A DNA stretch of 64,000 bases. It comes from Caenorhabditis remanei (lineage: Eukaryota; Nematoda; Chromadorea; Rhabditida; Rhabditidae). The number at the start of each line of letters is the position of its first letter. Within the stretch, counting starts at the first letter, position 1. Positions 44,382 to 55,702 of this stretch are shown piece by piece. The translations under genes were made by a program, and so were the position numbers. Location: contig NC_071332.1 of assembly GCF_010183535.1 (NCBI RefSeq), positions 1,984,001 to 2,048,000 on the forward strand. The letters run 5' to 3'. The notes beneath the pieces were generated by a model. The model was not told the origin of the DNA. It made no database searches and was given only the letters and a program-made list of their open reading frames with translations.

Positions 44382-47300
44382 AGATCTCGTCAATCCCTTC
44401 ACAAATCACCCTCGAAAAGCGCGTTTTCTACTGTGTAAACGGCTGAAATTACGGCCGGACGACTATCTAGAAGAATATTGTGCAGAATTGGAAGTGGTCA
44501 ATATCATGCCACCGATTAGAACACCAGTTGATGAGCCAGTGGAGAGATGGTATGGGATTTTTGTGAAAAAAATAGGAAATTTGAGAAAAAGAGCGATTTT
44601 AGACTAGAAAATCCGAATTTTCATCGAAAAATTCGCGAAAAAATCGATTTGAGTCGAAATTCAGCTTTTTCTCCAAAAAAAATCGTCAAAAATCACTAGT
44701 TTTTCATCGAAAACGCCTAGAAAATGACGTCAAAAGCACGCCAGACTCAACAGAAATTACGCCTGAAAATCAGAGTTTTCAACGAAAAATTGACAAAAAT
44801 CTGATTTTTTTCCTTAAAAATCCAATTTTCGAGACGAAATTCAGCTTTTTCGGCAAAAAAGGGCGTCGAAGGCACGCCAGACTCAGCAGAAAATAGTAGA
44901 ATTGATAGTTTTTCGACCAAAAATTGGTTCGGAATCATTGAAAATCTCAATTTTTATACTGAAAATTCCAAGAAATATTGATTTTTAGCTTCAAAACTCG
45001 GTTTTTTCAGCAAACAAACTATCTAAAAATTGCATTTTTCTATTAAAAATTAGATTTTCCCACCTAAAACCATCTAAAAATCGCATTTTTCAAATTTTTT
45101 CCATCAAAATGTGCCCAAAAATGACCAGAAATGCTCTTAAACGCGAAAAACTAGGTGGCTGGCGTGCGTTTGACGCGAAAAGTAGTGCAAATTTGACTAA
45201 AAATGACCGAAAATGTAAAATCGGAAATCTGGCGTTCCTTTGACGCGAAATTTTTTTTCAAATTGTACTTAAAAATGACCAAAAATGCTTTTAAACGCAA
45301 AAAAACTGAATGTCTGGCGTGCGTTTGACGCGAAAATCGAAAACTTTGCTGAAAAGCGATGTATTTTGAGCTGGAAACCAGAGTTGCGCGGAAGTGATTT
45401 TTTCAAATCCGGAAGTCGGAAGTCGGAAGTGAAAAAATGCCCGGAAGTCGGAATTCCGCGCAACTCTGCTGGAAACCATCTGGAAATGCCTCAAATTCTT
45501 TAAAAAATCGGAAATCTGGCGCGCCTTTGACGCGGAAAATCACTGTTTCCAATCAAAATTCCCTTGGAAAAGTGATTTTTAGAATAAAAAACCTATTTCA
45601 ATCGAAAATTCTCTAAATTTTTTTTCATTTTCCAGCTCCCAATCGTCTTCGGAAGAACCGACAGACTACGTGATGACAAGAAATACGAAAAAGATTCGAG
45701 ACGGATGCTCATCCGATTATATGCTCTTCTCATCCGATGCTCTCGTTCACATCGCCAACGACGAACGCGCTTCTGAGAAGTACACGTGGCTCGGCGAACG
45801 TCTTCGTCTCACTTTCAAAGTTTGTGCTGTTTTCATGGGAAAAAATGGGGTTTTTGAGCTCGAAAAACTAATAAAAATGACATTTTTCGTTCAAAAATCA
45901 CGTCAAAAATGGTATTTTCAGCTAGAAAAGTGCATTTTTCACACAAAAAAACGGTTTTTTTCGTTCAAAAGTTGGCTTAAAAACCACCGGGAATTCCATT
46001 GACCGTAAAAACCTGGCGTACCTTTGACGCGAAAATTTGTGTTAAATTTGACTTGAAGCGATCAGAAAAGCCTCGATAAACAATAGGCTGGCGTGCCTTT
46101 GGCGCGGAAAATTGATTCGAACTTGGCCAAAAATGACCAACAATTATCTTACACGCAAAAAACTGGATGTCTGGCGTGCCTCCGACGCGAAAATTGAGTT
46201 CAAATCGATCAATTTCTAGTCGGAAATTACGCTGGCGTGCCTTTGACGCTGAAATTTGAGTAAAATCGTCCGGTTTCGAAACGTCCCAGAGGCAATGTTC
46301 TACGGTTTTTGAGCGGAAAAAGTTCCGAAAAATACAAAATTTCGCATGAGAAAAAGGGATTTTAATGAAAAATGCACTTTTTCAGTTGAAAAAAGTAGTT
46401 TTTCTGCTGAAAATTACATTTTTGATGGAATTTTTGGAGGAAAAATGTCATTTTTATTGAAAAAATGGATTTTCAGAGCTCAAAAACCACTTTTTCCATT
46501 AAAAAATCAGTTCCTTTAACTTAAAAAATCGATTTTAATGCAAAAAATGTACTTTTTTCCGAATTTTCCAGTTGAAAAATGCTGAAAATTACATTTTTGA
46601 TGGAATTTTTGAAGGAAAAATGTCAATTTTATTGAAAAAATCGGCTTTTCCGGGCTTAAAAACCCACTTTTTCCGGGTAAAAATCACAATCTTTTCAGAT
46701 GATGCGAAGTGACTCTCGCCTCATTCGAACAATGTGTCACAGTCACGGATTCATGCAATGCTCGAGTAAGAACCCCTCAGTCAATGTGATATGGATGGGC
46801 GCCCCGGTGAAAAGTGTCAAAATGCGAGAACTCATGCCGTGGCAACGACTCAATCAGTTCCCACGTTCCACCGAGTTGACGAAGAAGGATCGACTCTATG
46901 AGAATATCGAGAGATCTAAATCTATTTTTGGAGACGCTTATGATTTTGTGAGTTTTTTTTAGAGAAGGGCTGGCGTGACTTTGACGCGAAAAATCGGTTA
47001 AAAATGAGATATTTTGAGCTGAAAACTATCGGAGAAGTCTCAAAACTAGAGGGCTCGCGTGCCTTTGACGCTAAAAATTGAGTCAAACTTGGCTAAATAT
47101 GCTCCTAAGCGCGAAAAACTGGATGTCTGGCGTACCTTTGACGCGAAAAATTTATTCAAACTTGGCTAAAAACGCTCTAAAACGCGACAACAGGATGGCT
47201 GGCGTGCCTTTGACGCGAAAAACTGGGCGTGCCTTCAGCGCAAAAATTGTGCTGAAAAATGATATATTTTGAGCTGGACACCTTCAGGATATGTTTCACA

Positions 47301-50300
47301 ATGTAAAATCGGAAATTTGACCTAAAAAATTACCAAAAATGCTTCCAAACGCGACAACAGGATGGCTGGCGCGCCTTTGACGCGTAAATTGTCTCAGAAT
47401 GTAACAATTGAATGTGCCGTGCCTTTGACGCGGAAAATTTGATCAAATTTGACTAAAAATGATCAAAAATGTCTCTAAACGCGAAAAACAGGATGACTGG
47501 CGTGTCTTTGACGCGAAAAGTGTCTCAGGCTGTAATAATTGAGTCTGGCGTGTCTTTGACGCGAAAAATTAGTTCAAATCGACCAAATACCAGCAGAAAT
47601 GCCTTTGATTTGAAAATTGGAAATCTGGCGTGCCTTTGGCGCGAAAATTTCTCATAATATATTAATTGAGACTGGCGTACGTTTGACGCGGATAATTTGA
47701 TCAAACTTGGCCAAAAATGACTAAAAACGCGAAAAACTGAATATCTGGCGTGCCTTTGACGCCAAATATGTGTTTAAATCTATCAATTTCTAGCCAAAAA
47801 AGCACTGAAAGGGCTTCAAATTGTAGAAATCAAATAGCTGGCGTGCCTGTGACGCCAAAAATGAGTTCAAATTTGGCCAGAAATGATCCTAAACGCGAAA
47901 AACTAGGTGGCTGGCGTGCCTTTGACGCGCAAAAGTGTCAGAGTGCAGTAAACGAGTCTGGCGTGCCTTTGGCGTGAAAATTTGAATAAATTTGAGCTCC
48001 TTTAGGTCCCATCGACTCCGAATCTCATGGGATTTTCACAATTCCAGATTCCCCATAGGCTGGCGTGCCTTTGACGCGAAATATTACTATTTCTAATCCT
48101 CCTTCTATTTTTCCTTATTTCCAGATTCCCGAATTCTATGTGACACCGCGAGAGAATTCAAAAATGGAAAAAGCGTTCAAACGAGTCACGAAGGAGATTC
48201 TGGCGTCCGGTGGTCAACTGTGTTTTCCCGGAGAATTTATTGTGAAACCGACGAATTCAAGACAGGGAAAAGGGATCTTCTTTGCGAATAGTGTAAGTTT
48301 GAAAATTGAAGAAAAAACGGGAAAATTTGCGATGGAGCGCACTTGCATAGTGATCGGAAAGTGCGCTCTATTCGAATTTTCATGTTGATAGAGCCAAATT
48401 AGCAGTGGAGCGCATTTGCAGCAAAATTACGGTTTTTTCTCGGTGGAGCGCGTTTGTAGAGAGTTCTCAATAGAGCGTGATTGCACTAGCAAGTTGCCAA
48501 TAGAGCGCAATCGCAACTATCTGAGAAACTGTCAGTAGAGCGTGTTCGTAACGTAAAAATGATAGGTTATCCACAGGGCGCACTTGCTGCAAATTATCAG
48601 TAGAGCACGTTTGCAGACAGTTCTCAATAGAGCGCATTTTCTTCTACTAACTAGGGATTCTCTGTAAATCTTAATTTGGGCACTTTCTGAAAGTTTTAGT
48701 CTGAAAAAGCCGAAAAAGCTGGAAAAATATGCCGTTTTTTGAAAGAAAAAAAAAGAATTTTTCGTGATTTTTTGAGATTTTTACGTGAAAATCTTAACTG
48801 AACCCTCTCGCTGGCGCACCTTTGACGCGTTCTCCCTACCCCTCAATTTCTTGATTTCAGATCCCTGAAAATCCGAAAATTCTGAATAAGGAAATTTTCA
48901 TTCTGAAAGTGACTTTTTGCACACCAAAACCGCCGCTGGCGCACCTTTGACACGTTTTCCTTACTCTGGCGCACCTTTGACGCGTTTTCCTTACTCTGGC
49001 GCACCTTTGACGCGTTTTTCCTACCCTGGCGCACCTTTGCCGATCCGCGTTTCACCGGATTCTGAAAATTCTGAAACTTTTAGAAAATTTAAGTATGAAA
49101 GTGCTGAAAATTGACTTTTCTCTCCGTACTACTCCCGCTGGCGCACCTTTGACGCGTTTTTCTTCCCGTAACTCTTACTTTTCAGAAGAAAAACTGGAAA
49201 AATTGGCATTTTTTGTAATTTTTTGAGATTTTTACTTTAAAATCTTAACTAAAAACTCTTTCTGGCGCACCTTTGACGCGTTTTCTCTTTCCTGGCGTAC
49301 CTTTGACGCGTTTCCTTTTCCCTGGCGTACCTCTGACGCGTTTTTTCTACCCTGGCGTACCTTTGACGCGTTTTTCCTGCCCTGGCGTACCTTTGACGCG
49401 TTTTCCTTACTCTGGCGTACCTCTGACGCGTTTTCCCTACCTTGGCGTATCTTTGACGCGTTTTCCTTACTCTGGCGTACCTTTGACGCGTTTTCCTTAC
49501 TCTGGCGCACCCTTGACGCGTTTTCCTTACTCTGGCGCACCTTTGACGCGTTTTCCTTACTCTGGCGCACCTTTGACGCGTTTTCCTTACTCTGGCGCAC
49601 CCTTGACGCGTTTTCCTTACTCTGGCGCACCTTTGACGCGTTTTCCTTACTCTGGCGCACCCTTGACGCGTTTTCCGTATTCTGGCGTACCTTTGACGCG
49701 TTTTCCCTACCCTAAATCTCACTTTTCAATCTGAAAATTTCAGATGTCTGATATCCCAGCAGAGGGACCATTGCTCGTATCTCGTTACCTAAAAGATCCA
49801 TATCTCGTGAATAATCACAAATTTGATCTACGAATCTACGTGGCGGTGACGTCATTCTATCCACTCGTCGCCTATGTTTACTCGGAAGGACTCGCACGTC
49901 TAGCGTCGAAACCGTATGACACGTCGGCCTCCTCCACTGACAGTAATGAATTCGTTCACTTGACAAACTACAGTATCAACAAGAATTCGACGTCTTTTGT
50001 AAGAAATGAGAGTATGTCGTCGGAGGATTTGGGACACAAATGGACACTTGGAGCACTTTTGAGATATGTCGAGAATGAGGGAAAAGATGCAAAGTGTGAG
50101 TTTGAGAAGTGGAAAAATGAGCTGAAAATCACAATTTTTGAGATTTTTTCATAAAAATCTTTAAAAATTTTGAGTTTTTGAGCATTTTCAGATGGAAAAA
50201 ACTGGAAAAATGAGCTGAAAATCACATTTTTCGAGATTTTTATATAAAAATCTTTAAAAATTTTGAGTTTCTGGGCATTTTCAGATGGAAAAAACTGGAA

Positions 50301-53300
50301 AAATGAGCTGAAAATCACATTTTTTTGAGATTTTTATATGAAAATCTTTAAAAATTTTGAGTTTTTGAGCATTTTCAGATGGAAAAAACTGGAAAAATGA
50401 GCTGAAAATCACATTTTTCGAGATTTTTATATAAAAATCTTTAAAAATTTTGAGTTTCTGGGCATTTTCAGATGGAAAAAACTGGAAAAATGGGCTGAAA
50501 ATCACATTTTTGGGGATTTTTCGAGCTGAAAACGTGAAATTTTCCATTTTTTGAGATTTCTACTGAAAAATCTAGAATTTTCAATAATTTTGAGCTGAAA
50601 AAGATAGAAAAATTCTCATTTTTTCCTCATTTTTACATGAAATTTGGCTGAAAATCATGAAAAAAACCATAATTTTTGAGATTTTTACTGAGAAAATTTG
50701 AATTTTTGCTCATTTTCAGTTGTTTTAGATCGAAAAATCTAGATTTTTCGATGTGAGAATGGGAAAAATGACCAAAAATTCAAATTTCTATTGTAAAAAT
50801 CCCAAAAAATTGTGATTTTTCATGATTTTCAGCCAAATTTCATGTGGAAATGCTGAAAAAAACATGAAAAAAGGCAAATTTTTTGACAGTTTTTGCTAAA
50901 AATTATAGAAAAGATTGAAAAAAATTACAAATAAAGTGAGTTTTTCGACATTTTCAGCTCCAAATTATAGAAAACCGTCGAAAAATTTAGAATTTTTTAA
51001 GTAAAACTCTCAAAAAATCACAAAAAAATCATATTTTTGGCGAAAAACTGTCCGTTTTTAAAAGTTTTTTTTGGTAAAAATCTCAAAAAAACTGAATTTT
51101 TCCACATTGTTTGCTGAAAATTGACTGAAATTTTGCAGTGCTCATGCTGCGTATCGAGGATCTCATCGTGAAGAGTCTCCTCTCCATCCAGAATTCCGTC
51201 GCTACCGTAAGCCGTACCACTCTCAAATTCGCGTGCACAAATTTCGAGCTCTTCGGATTCGACGTTCTCGTAGATCAATGTCTGAAACCGTGGCTTCTCG
51301 AAGTGAATTTATCGCCGAGTTTGGCGTGTGACGCCCCATTGGATTCACTTCTGAAAACACGACTCATCGCTGATCTTCTGAATCTCGCTTGTATTCCGTT
51401 ACTCGACAAAAAAATTATCGATAGTGTGACACCGGCGATTCGAAAATCGATGAACGTCTCTTCGTCACAGGATTCAGATGACGTCGACGATGACGTCGGC
51501 GGTGTGGAGCTCGATCCGAAATGTGTGAAGACGTTGAAACGACGTCCGCCTGTCGGACTCAAACGGAGTGTCCTAACGAAGAAAATCGTTTCTGGAACGA
51601 CGTCAATCGTCCCAAATATCGACAAGAAATTCGAACAAATTGTACGAAAAACGGAGATGGAAGAGACGCGGCGTGGAGATTTCATTCGAGTATTCCCAAG
51701 AAATGGCACGTGGGGAATGTATAGTCCTGTGATGGAGGATTTGGGAGCCGACGATTTTGACGAGCGCCTTTTTGAAGAGATTATAAGGAAGAGGAATACG
51801 GTAGGTTGGATGAAAATCGCATGAAATTTGACTCTGAAAGGCTGAAAATCATATTTTCACATCGAAATTTGAGTCTGAAAGACTGAAATCTTGCTGAAAA
51901 CATGAAAAATTCCAATTTTCTGACTGAAAAATTCATATTTTGCTCAAAAACTGGAAATTGATGCACATTGTCAATATAGCGCACTTACCAGATGTTGTCA
52001 ACAGTTTCTCAATAGAGCGCAATTGCAACTTGCTGAAAATCGGGTTTTCAGAGCGAATATTGAATCTGAAAGGCTGAAAATCATATTTCAAATATCGAAA
52101 TTTGAGTCTAGAAGACTGAAAATCGCCGCTTTTTCAGAGGGAAAGTTGAGTTTTCTGACTTTAAAAGGCTAGAAATTGACTGCTTTGACTCATTTTTCGC
52201 GTCAAAGGCACGCCAGATCTCAAAAAAAGCTGAAAACGTGAAAATTTCAAATTTTCTGACTTCATATTTTGCTCAATAACTGGAAATTGATGCACATTGT
52301 CAATATAGCGCACTTACCAGATGTTGTCAACAGTTTCTCAATAGAGCGCAATTGCAACTTGCTGAAAATCGGGTTTTCAGAGCGAATATTGAATCTGAAA
52401 GGCTGAAAATCATATTTCAAATATCGAAATTTGAGTCTAGAAGACTGAAAATCGCCGCTTTTTCAGAGGGAAAGTTGAGTTTTCTGACTTTAAAAGGCTA
52501 GAAATTGACTGCTTTGACTCATTTTTCGCGTCAAAGGCACGCCAGATCTCAAAAAAAGCTGAAAACGTGAAAATTTCAAATTTTCTGACTTCATATTTTG
52601 CTCAATAACTGGAAATTGATGCACATTGTCAATAGAGCGCACTTACCAGTTGTTGTCAACAGTTTCTCAATAGAGCGCGATTCCAGCTCATTTGAGGAAA
52701 TTATTAGGAAGAGGAATACGGTAGGATTAGAGGGAAAGGATGAAAACAGCGTTTTCAGAGCGAAATTTGACTCTGAAAGACTGAAAATCTTGCTGAAAAC
52801 ATTGTCTGGCGTGTATTTGACGCGAAAAATCTGTTCAAATCGACCAATTTCTGATCATCTAACACTGCTGGCGTGCCTCCGACGCGGAAATGTTTGTAAA
52901 ATTGAGCTATTTTAGACCCCATCGACTCCGAATCTCATGGGATTTTCAAATTTCTAGATTACCGAAGTCTGGCGTGCCTTTGACGAGAAAACTGTGCTGA
53001 ATTGGCCGATTAGAATTCTTTTTCGCGTCAAAGGCACGCCAGATCTCTTTTTAAAAAATGCTGAAAACGTGAAAATTTCGAGTTTTTTGACTGGAAAGTA
53101 CAGATTTCGCTATCAAAAAAACTAGAAATCGAGGCGGATTATCAGTAGAGCGCACTTACCAAATGTTGTCAGTAGAGCGCAATTGCTCACTTATCTAGAA
53201 AGGTGTCAATAGAGCGCGATTCCTGCTGATTAAATTTCAGATCGAAAATCCTTTGATTATCACGTTTCAAGGCGTTTTTAATCCAGCAGACATTCAACAA

Positions 53301-55337
53301 CCGGGACGTTTTGAGACATTGATTTTCAGCCAAAAGCTCCGCCCACTTTTTCCAGAAAATCCAATTTTTGACGTATTTGAAAGGTTTTCAGTGGAAAAAT
53401 ACTCGAAATCAAGGGATTTTCGATATGAAATCTGATTTTTCGCCTGAATTTCGAATTTTTAGAATCTGAAAATCATCGATTTTCAGCCAAATAAAGGCTC
53501 CGCCCACTTTTTTCTTCTGAAAATCCGTTTTTTTGACATTATTTGACTTGCTGATTTCAAATTCCTCAGAATCTCAGCTATTTGTGAACAGAGTACACCC
53601 GGAAATCCAACTTTTTTTTGTCTTAAAATTGAGGGTTTTCAGCAGAAACGTGCTAGGCCCCGCCCATTTTTCTAATTTTCTAAAAACTTTTTTTTTTTGA
53701 TTTTCAGCCTAAATTTTCCCCATTTTCAGAAAAACTCATCGGACCGCCTCTCCTCCCCACCAGACGCCACAAGCTCCGCCTCCTCATCAGGATACTCATC
53801 ATCATCGTCATCCTCAATGCATATCGAAGAGGTGTCGGATCTTTTCCACGACGTAATGATGCAATGTGATAAATATCCGACACTCGGAGACGTTCCCATC
53901 GAAATTCGTGAAATCATCTCACCGTGGTACGAGGAGGCGTCAGAATACACGAAAAAGATCACTCAGGAAGGGGAGACGTATGCTTGTAAACTGCCGGTCA
54001 TACGGTCGGCCGCCCGTCTTCGTACTAAAAGTTGTGCGGAGAGTTATGAAGTGAAGAAGATTCAGATGGCCAAGAAGAAGGAGGCCGAAGCGGCGAAGTA
54101 AGAGTTTTTTGGAAGGGAAGCTCCGCCCACTTTTTGGCAGTTTTTGGGGGAAAATCGCGTTTTCAGAGCGAAATTTGACTCTGAAATTCGAAGCTCCGCC
54201 CACTTTTTAGGTGGAAAATTGCGAAAAATTGGAGAAAATGGTGATTTTCTAGTCGAAATTTCATAGTTTCAGATTCAGATTTATAGATTTACAGCCGAAT
54301 TTGGCTCTTTTTTTTCTGAAAATGTCGGATTTTCAGATAAAATCAGCTAGGCTCCGCCCCTTGTAGTTTTTAGTTGAAAAGTTGAGAAAAATGGAGAATT
54401 TCTGGATTGAATTCAACTTCATTTTCGATTCCGAAAAATTGCCTTTTTTGAGTCTAAAAATGACAAATTTCCTGACAGAATGTGCTAGGCTCCGCCCACT
54501 TTTTTTTCCAATTCGACAGAGAATTCAATTTTCGACATTTTTGAAGGTTTTTAATTGGAAAATACTCAAAATCAAGAGATTTTCGATCTGAAATCAAATT
54601 TTTCGTCTGAATTTCTGATTTTCTGAACTGAAATTCGTGGATTTTCAGCCAAAAATAGACTCCGCCCACTTTTTTTTCAGAAAATCCGAGTTTTGACAGT
54701 TTTGAAAGGTTTTTAATTGGAAAATACTTGAAATCAAAAGATTTTTGGTTTGAATGTAGATTTCTTCTGAATTTCAGATTTTTCAGACACTGAAAATTAT
54801 GGATTTCCAGCCAAAAGTTGACTCCGCCCACTTTTTTTTCTGAAATTCGCGATTTTCTAAACTTTTGAAAGGTTTTCAGTGCGAAAATACTAGAAATCAA
54901 GAGATTTTCGATCTGAAATGAGTTTTTAAGTCTGATTTTCAGATTTTTCAGACACTGAAAATTATGGATTTTCAGCCAAAAGTTAACTCCGCCCACTTTT
55001 TTTTCTGAAAATTCGATTTTCGACATTTTTGAAATCGCTCAATTCAAATTCCTTAGAATTCCAGTGATTGGTGAGGCTACACCCAGAAATTCACCTTTTT
55101 TGTCTGAAAATGATACATTTTCAGCCAAACTGTGCTAGGCTCCGCCCATTTTTCAGATTTTTCAAAAAGCCAAGTTTTAAACCATTTTCGGTTCCGCTGA
55201 TTCTGATAATCTGAACAATTTGAGTCTTGGAGGCGGAGCTTGCCTACAGTACCCCAAGTTTCAGATTTTCAATCAAATTTTTCAGAGAAAACGAGCCGAT
55301 TGTTCTTCACGCTGTCGTCGCGAAACGAGGCGTCTGA
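44382..55337 (+). CDS. ttll-5: Tubulin polyglutamylase TTLL-5 orthologue, 8 exons, ~692 aa
   Basis: Exons 44382-44549, 45636-45819, 46699-46947, 48125-48292, 49744-50095, 51139-51800, 53730-54097 and 55286-55337; phases join throughout. The first in-frame Met is at 44506 (692 aa); whether exon 1 extends upstream to another exon is unresolved. TTLL core: KKDRLYENI, FIVKPTNSRQGKGIFF (ATP-grasp Lys ~200), LVSRYLKDPYLV, FDLRIYVAVT, HLTNYS (~287) and FELFGFDVLVD...PWLLEVNLSPSLACDAP (Glu ~387, Asn ~389). The order and wording match TTLL5/TTLL4-type enzymes, which add glutamate side chains to tubulin tails using ATP. A Ser/Asp-rich tail follows. All seven introns are 0.9-1.9 kb and repeat-filled. 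Without the last splice the frame would stop at 54099, but GTAAGA there is a strong donor and the 52-nt final exon is also preserved in an inverted copy at 21255-21306. Confidence 0.88.
46970..48085. repeat. Dispersed TCTGGCGTGCCTTTGACGCG motif cluster (intron 3 of ttll-5)
   Basis: About 16 copies of (T)CTGGCGTGCCTTTGACGCGAAAA at 50-100-bp spacing, all in the same orientation as transcription. Further copies: 33630-33870, 45160-45540, 46015-46240, 52800-52990; reverse orientation at 44725, 44873, 52200, 52530 and 53025. Confidence 0.85.
48330..48650. repeat. AATAGAGCGC composite repeat (intron 4 of ttll-5)
   Basis: Ordered units matching those at 20220-20480 and 56231-56470, including CGTAACGTAAAAATGATAGG and CCACAGGGCGCACTTGC. 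Confidence 0.8.
48805..49710. repeat. 30-bp minisatellite CTGGCGCACCTTTGACGCG-TTTTCCTTACT (intron 4 of ttll-5)
   Basis: About 15 head-to-tail 30-bp units at 49260-49700 plus 5 scattered ones before, alternating GGCGCACC and GGCGTACC variants. Because 30 is a multiple of three, long frames stay open on both strands (for example 49273-49734 forward, 49249-49722 reverse). They encode only a 10-residue repeat and are not genes. Confidence 0.95.
50100..50500. repeat. ~93-bp tandem repeat (intron 5 of ttll-5)
   Basis: Four copies of a unit starting CAGATGGAAAAAACTGG, with starts at about 50189, 50282, 50376 and 50469. Copies differ by only a few bases. Confidence 0.85.
51951..52720. repeat. 329-bp tandem duplication (intron 6 of ttll-5), with copy of exon 6 end
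   Basis: TGGAAATTGATGCACATTG recurs at 51952, 52281 and 52610, an exact 329-bp period with almost identical units. At 52690-52725 the last bases of exon 6 (GAGGAAATTATTAGGAAGAGGAATACG|GTAGG) appear again, so the amplified segment once began in the exon. Confidence 0.85.
54100..55285. repeat. CTCCGCCCACTTTTT repeats in last intron of ttll-5
   Basis: Eight or more units containing GACTCCGCCCACTTTTTTTTCTGAAAATCC and TTTCAGCCAAAA at about 150-170-bp spacing, alternating with GAAAATACT(T/C)GAAATCAA. The 3' part is duplicated in inverted form at 21310-21690. Confidence 0.75.
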
Positions 55338-55702
55338 GAATCGTCTTTTCTATCATTTTTCAATTGATTTTTCCCCTATTTCTTTGTCTGTTCCATTCCT
55401 TTTTCTCCCACAAATATCATTCTCATATATGTCACATCATCCACTTTTTTTCATCATTATTATGTCAGTTTTTATTGTTTTCTTTGAGAAATAATTTCGT
55501 TTTTCTCGTTTTTTCTTGTTGTGAACACTATACGTTATCCCTTTCCCCCCAGATAAACACCTTTTATGTTGTTTGTATAATATTCTCCCATTTTAGAGTA
55601 CCCTGGGGACAAAATGTTGATTATAGTGATGTATTCTGTCAATAGTTTTTTGACACCTTTTATTCATTTTCATTTCAGTTCATTTTTACCAATTATCTTC
55701 CA

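Noticed and set aside
48805..49710. CRISPR-like array (regular ~30-bp repeats)
   Set aside because: Repeats are contiguous without unique spacers and lie in a eukaryotic intron; it is a minisatellite.
49232..49734. Long open frames on both strands (up to 157 codons)
   Set aside because: They are frame-neutral readings of the 30-bp intronic minisatellite.
54454..55026. Minus-strand frame of 190 codons
   Set aside because: Repeat peptide (KKVGGVNFWLKI) from CTCCGCCCACTTTTT units in the last ttll-5 intron.
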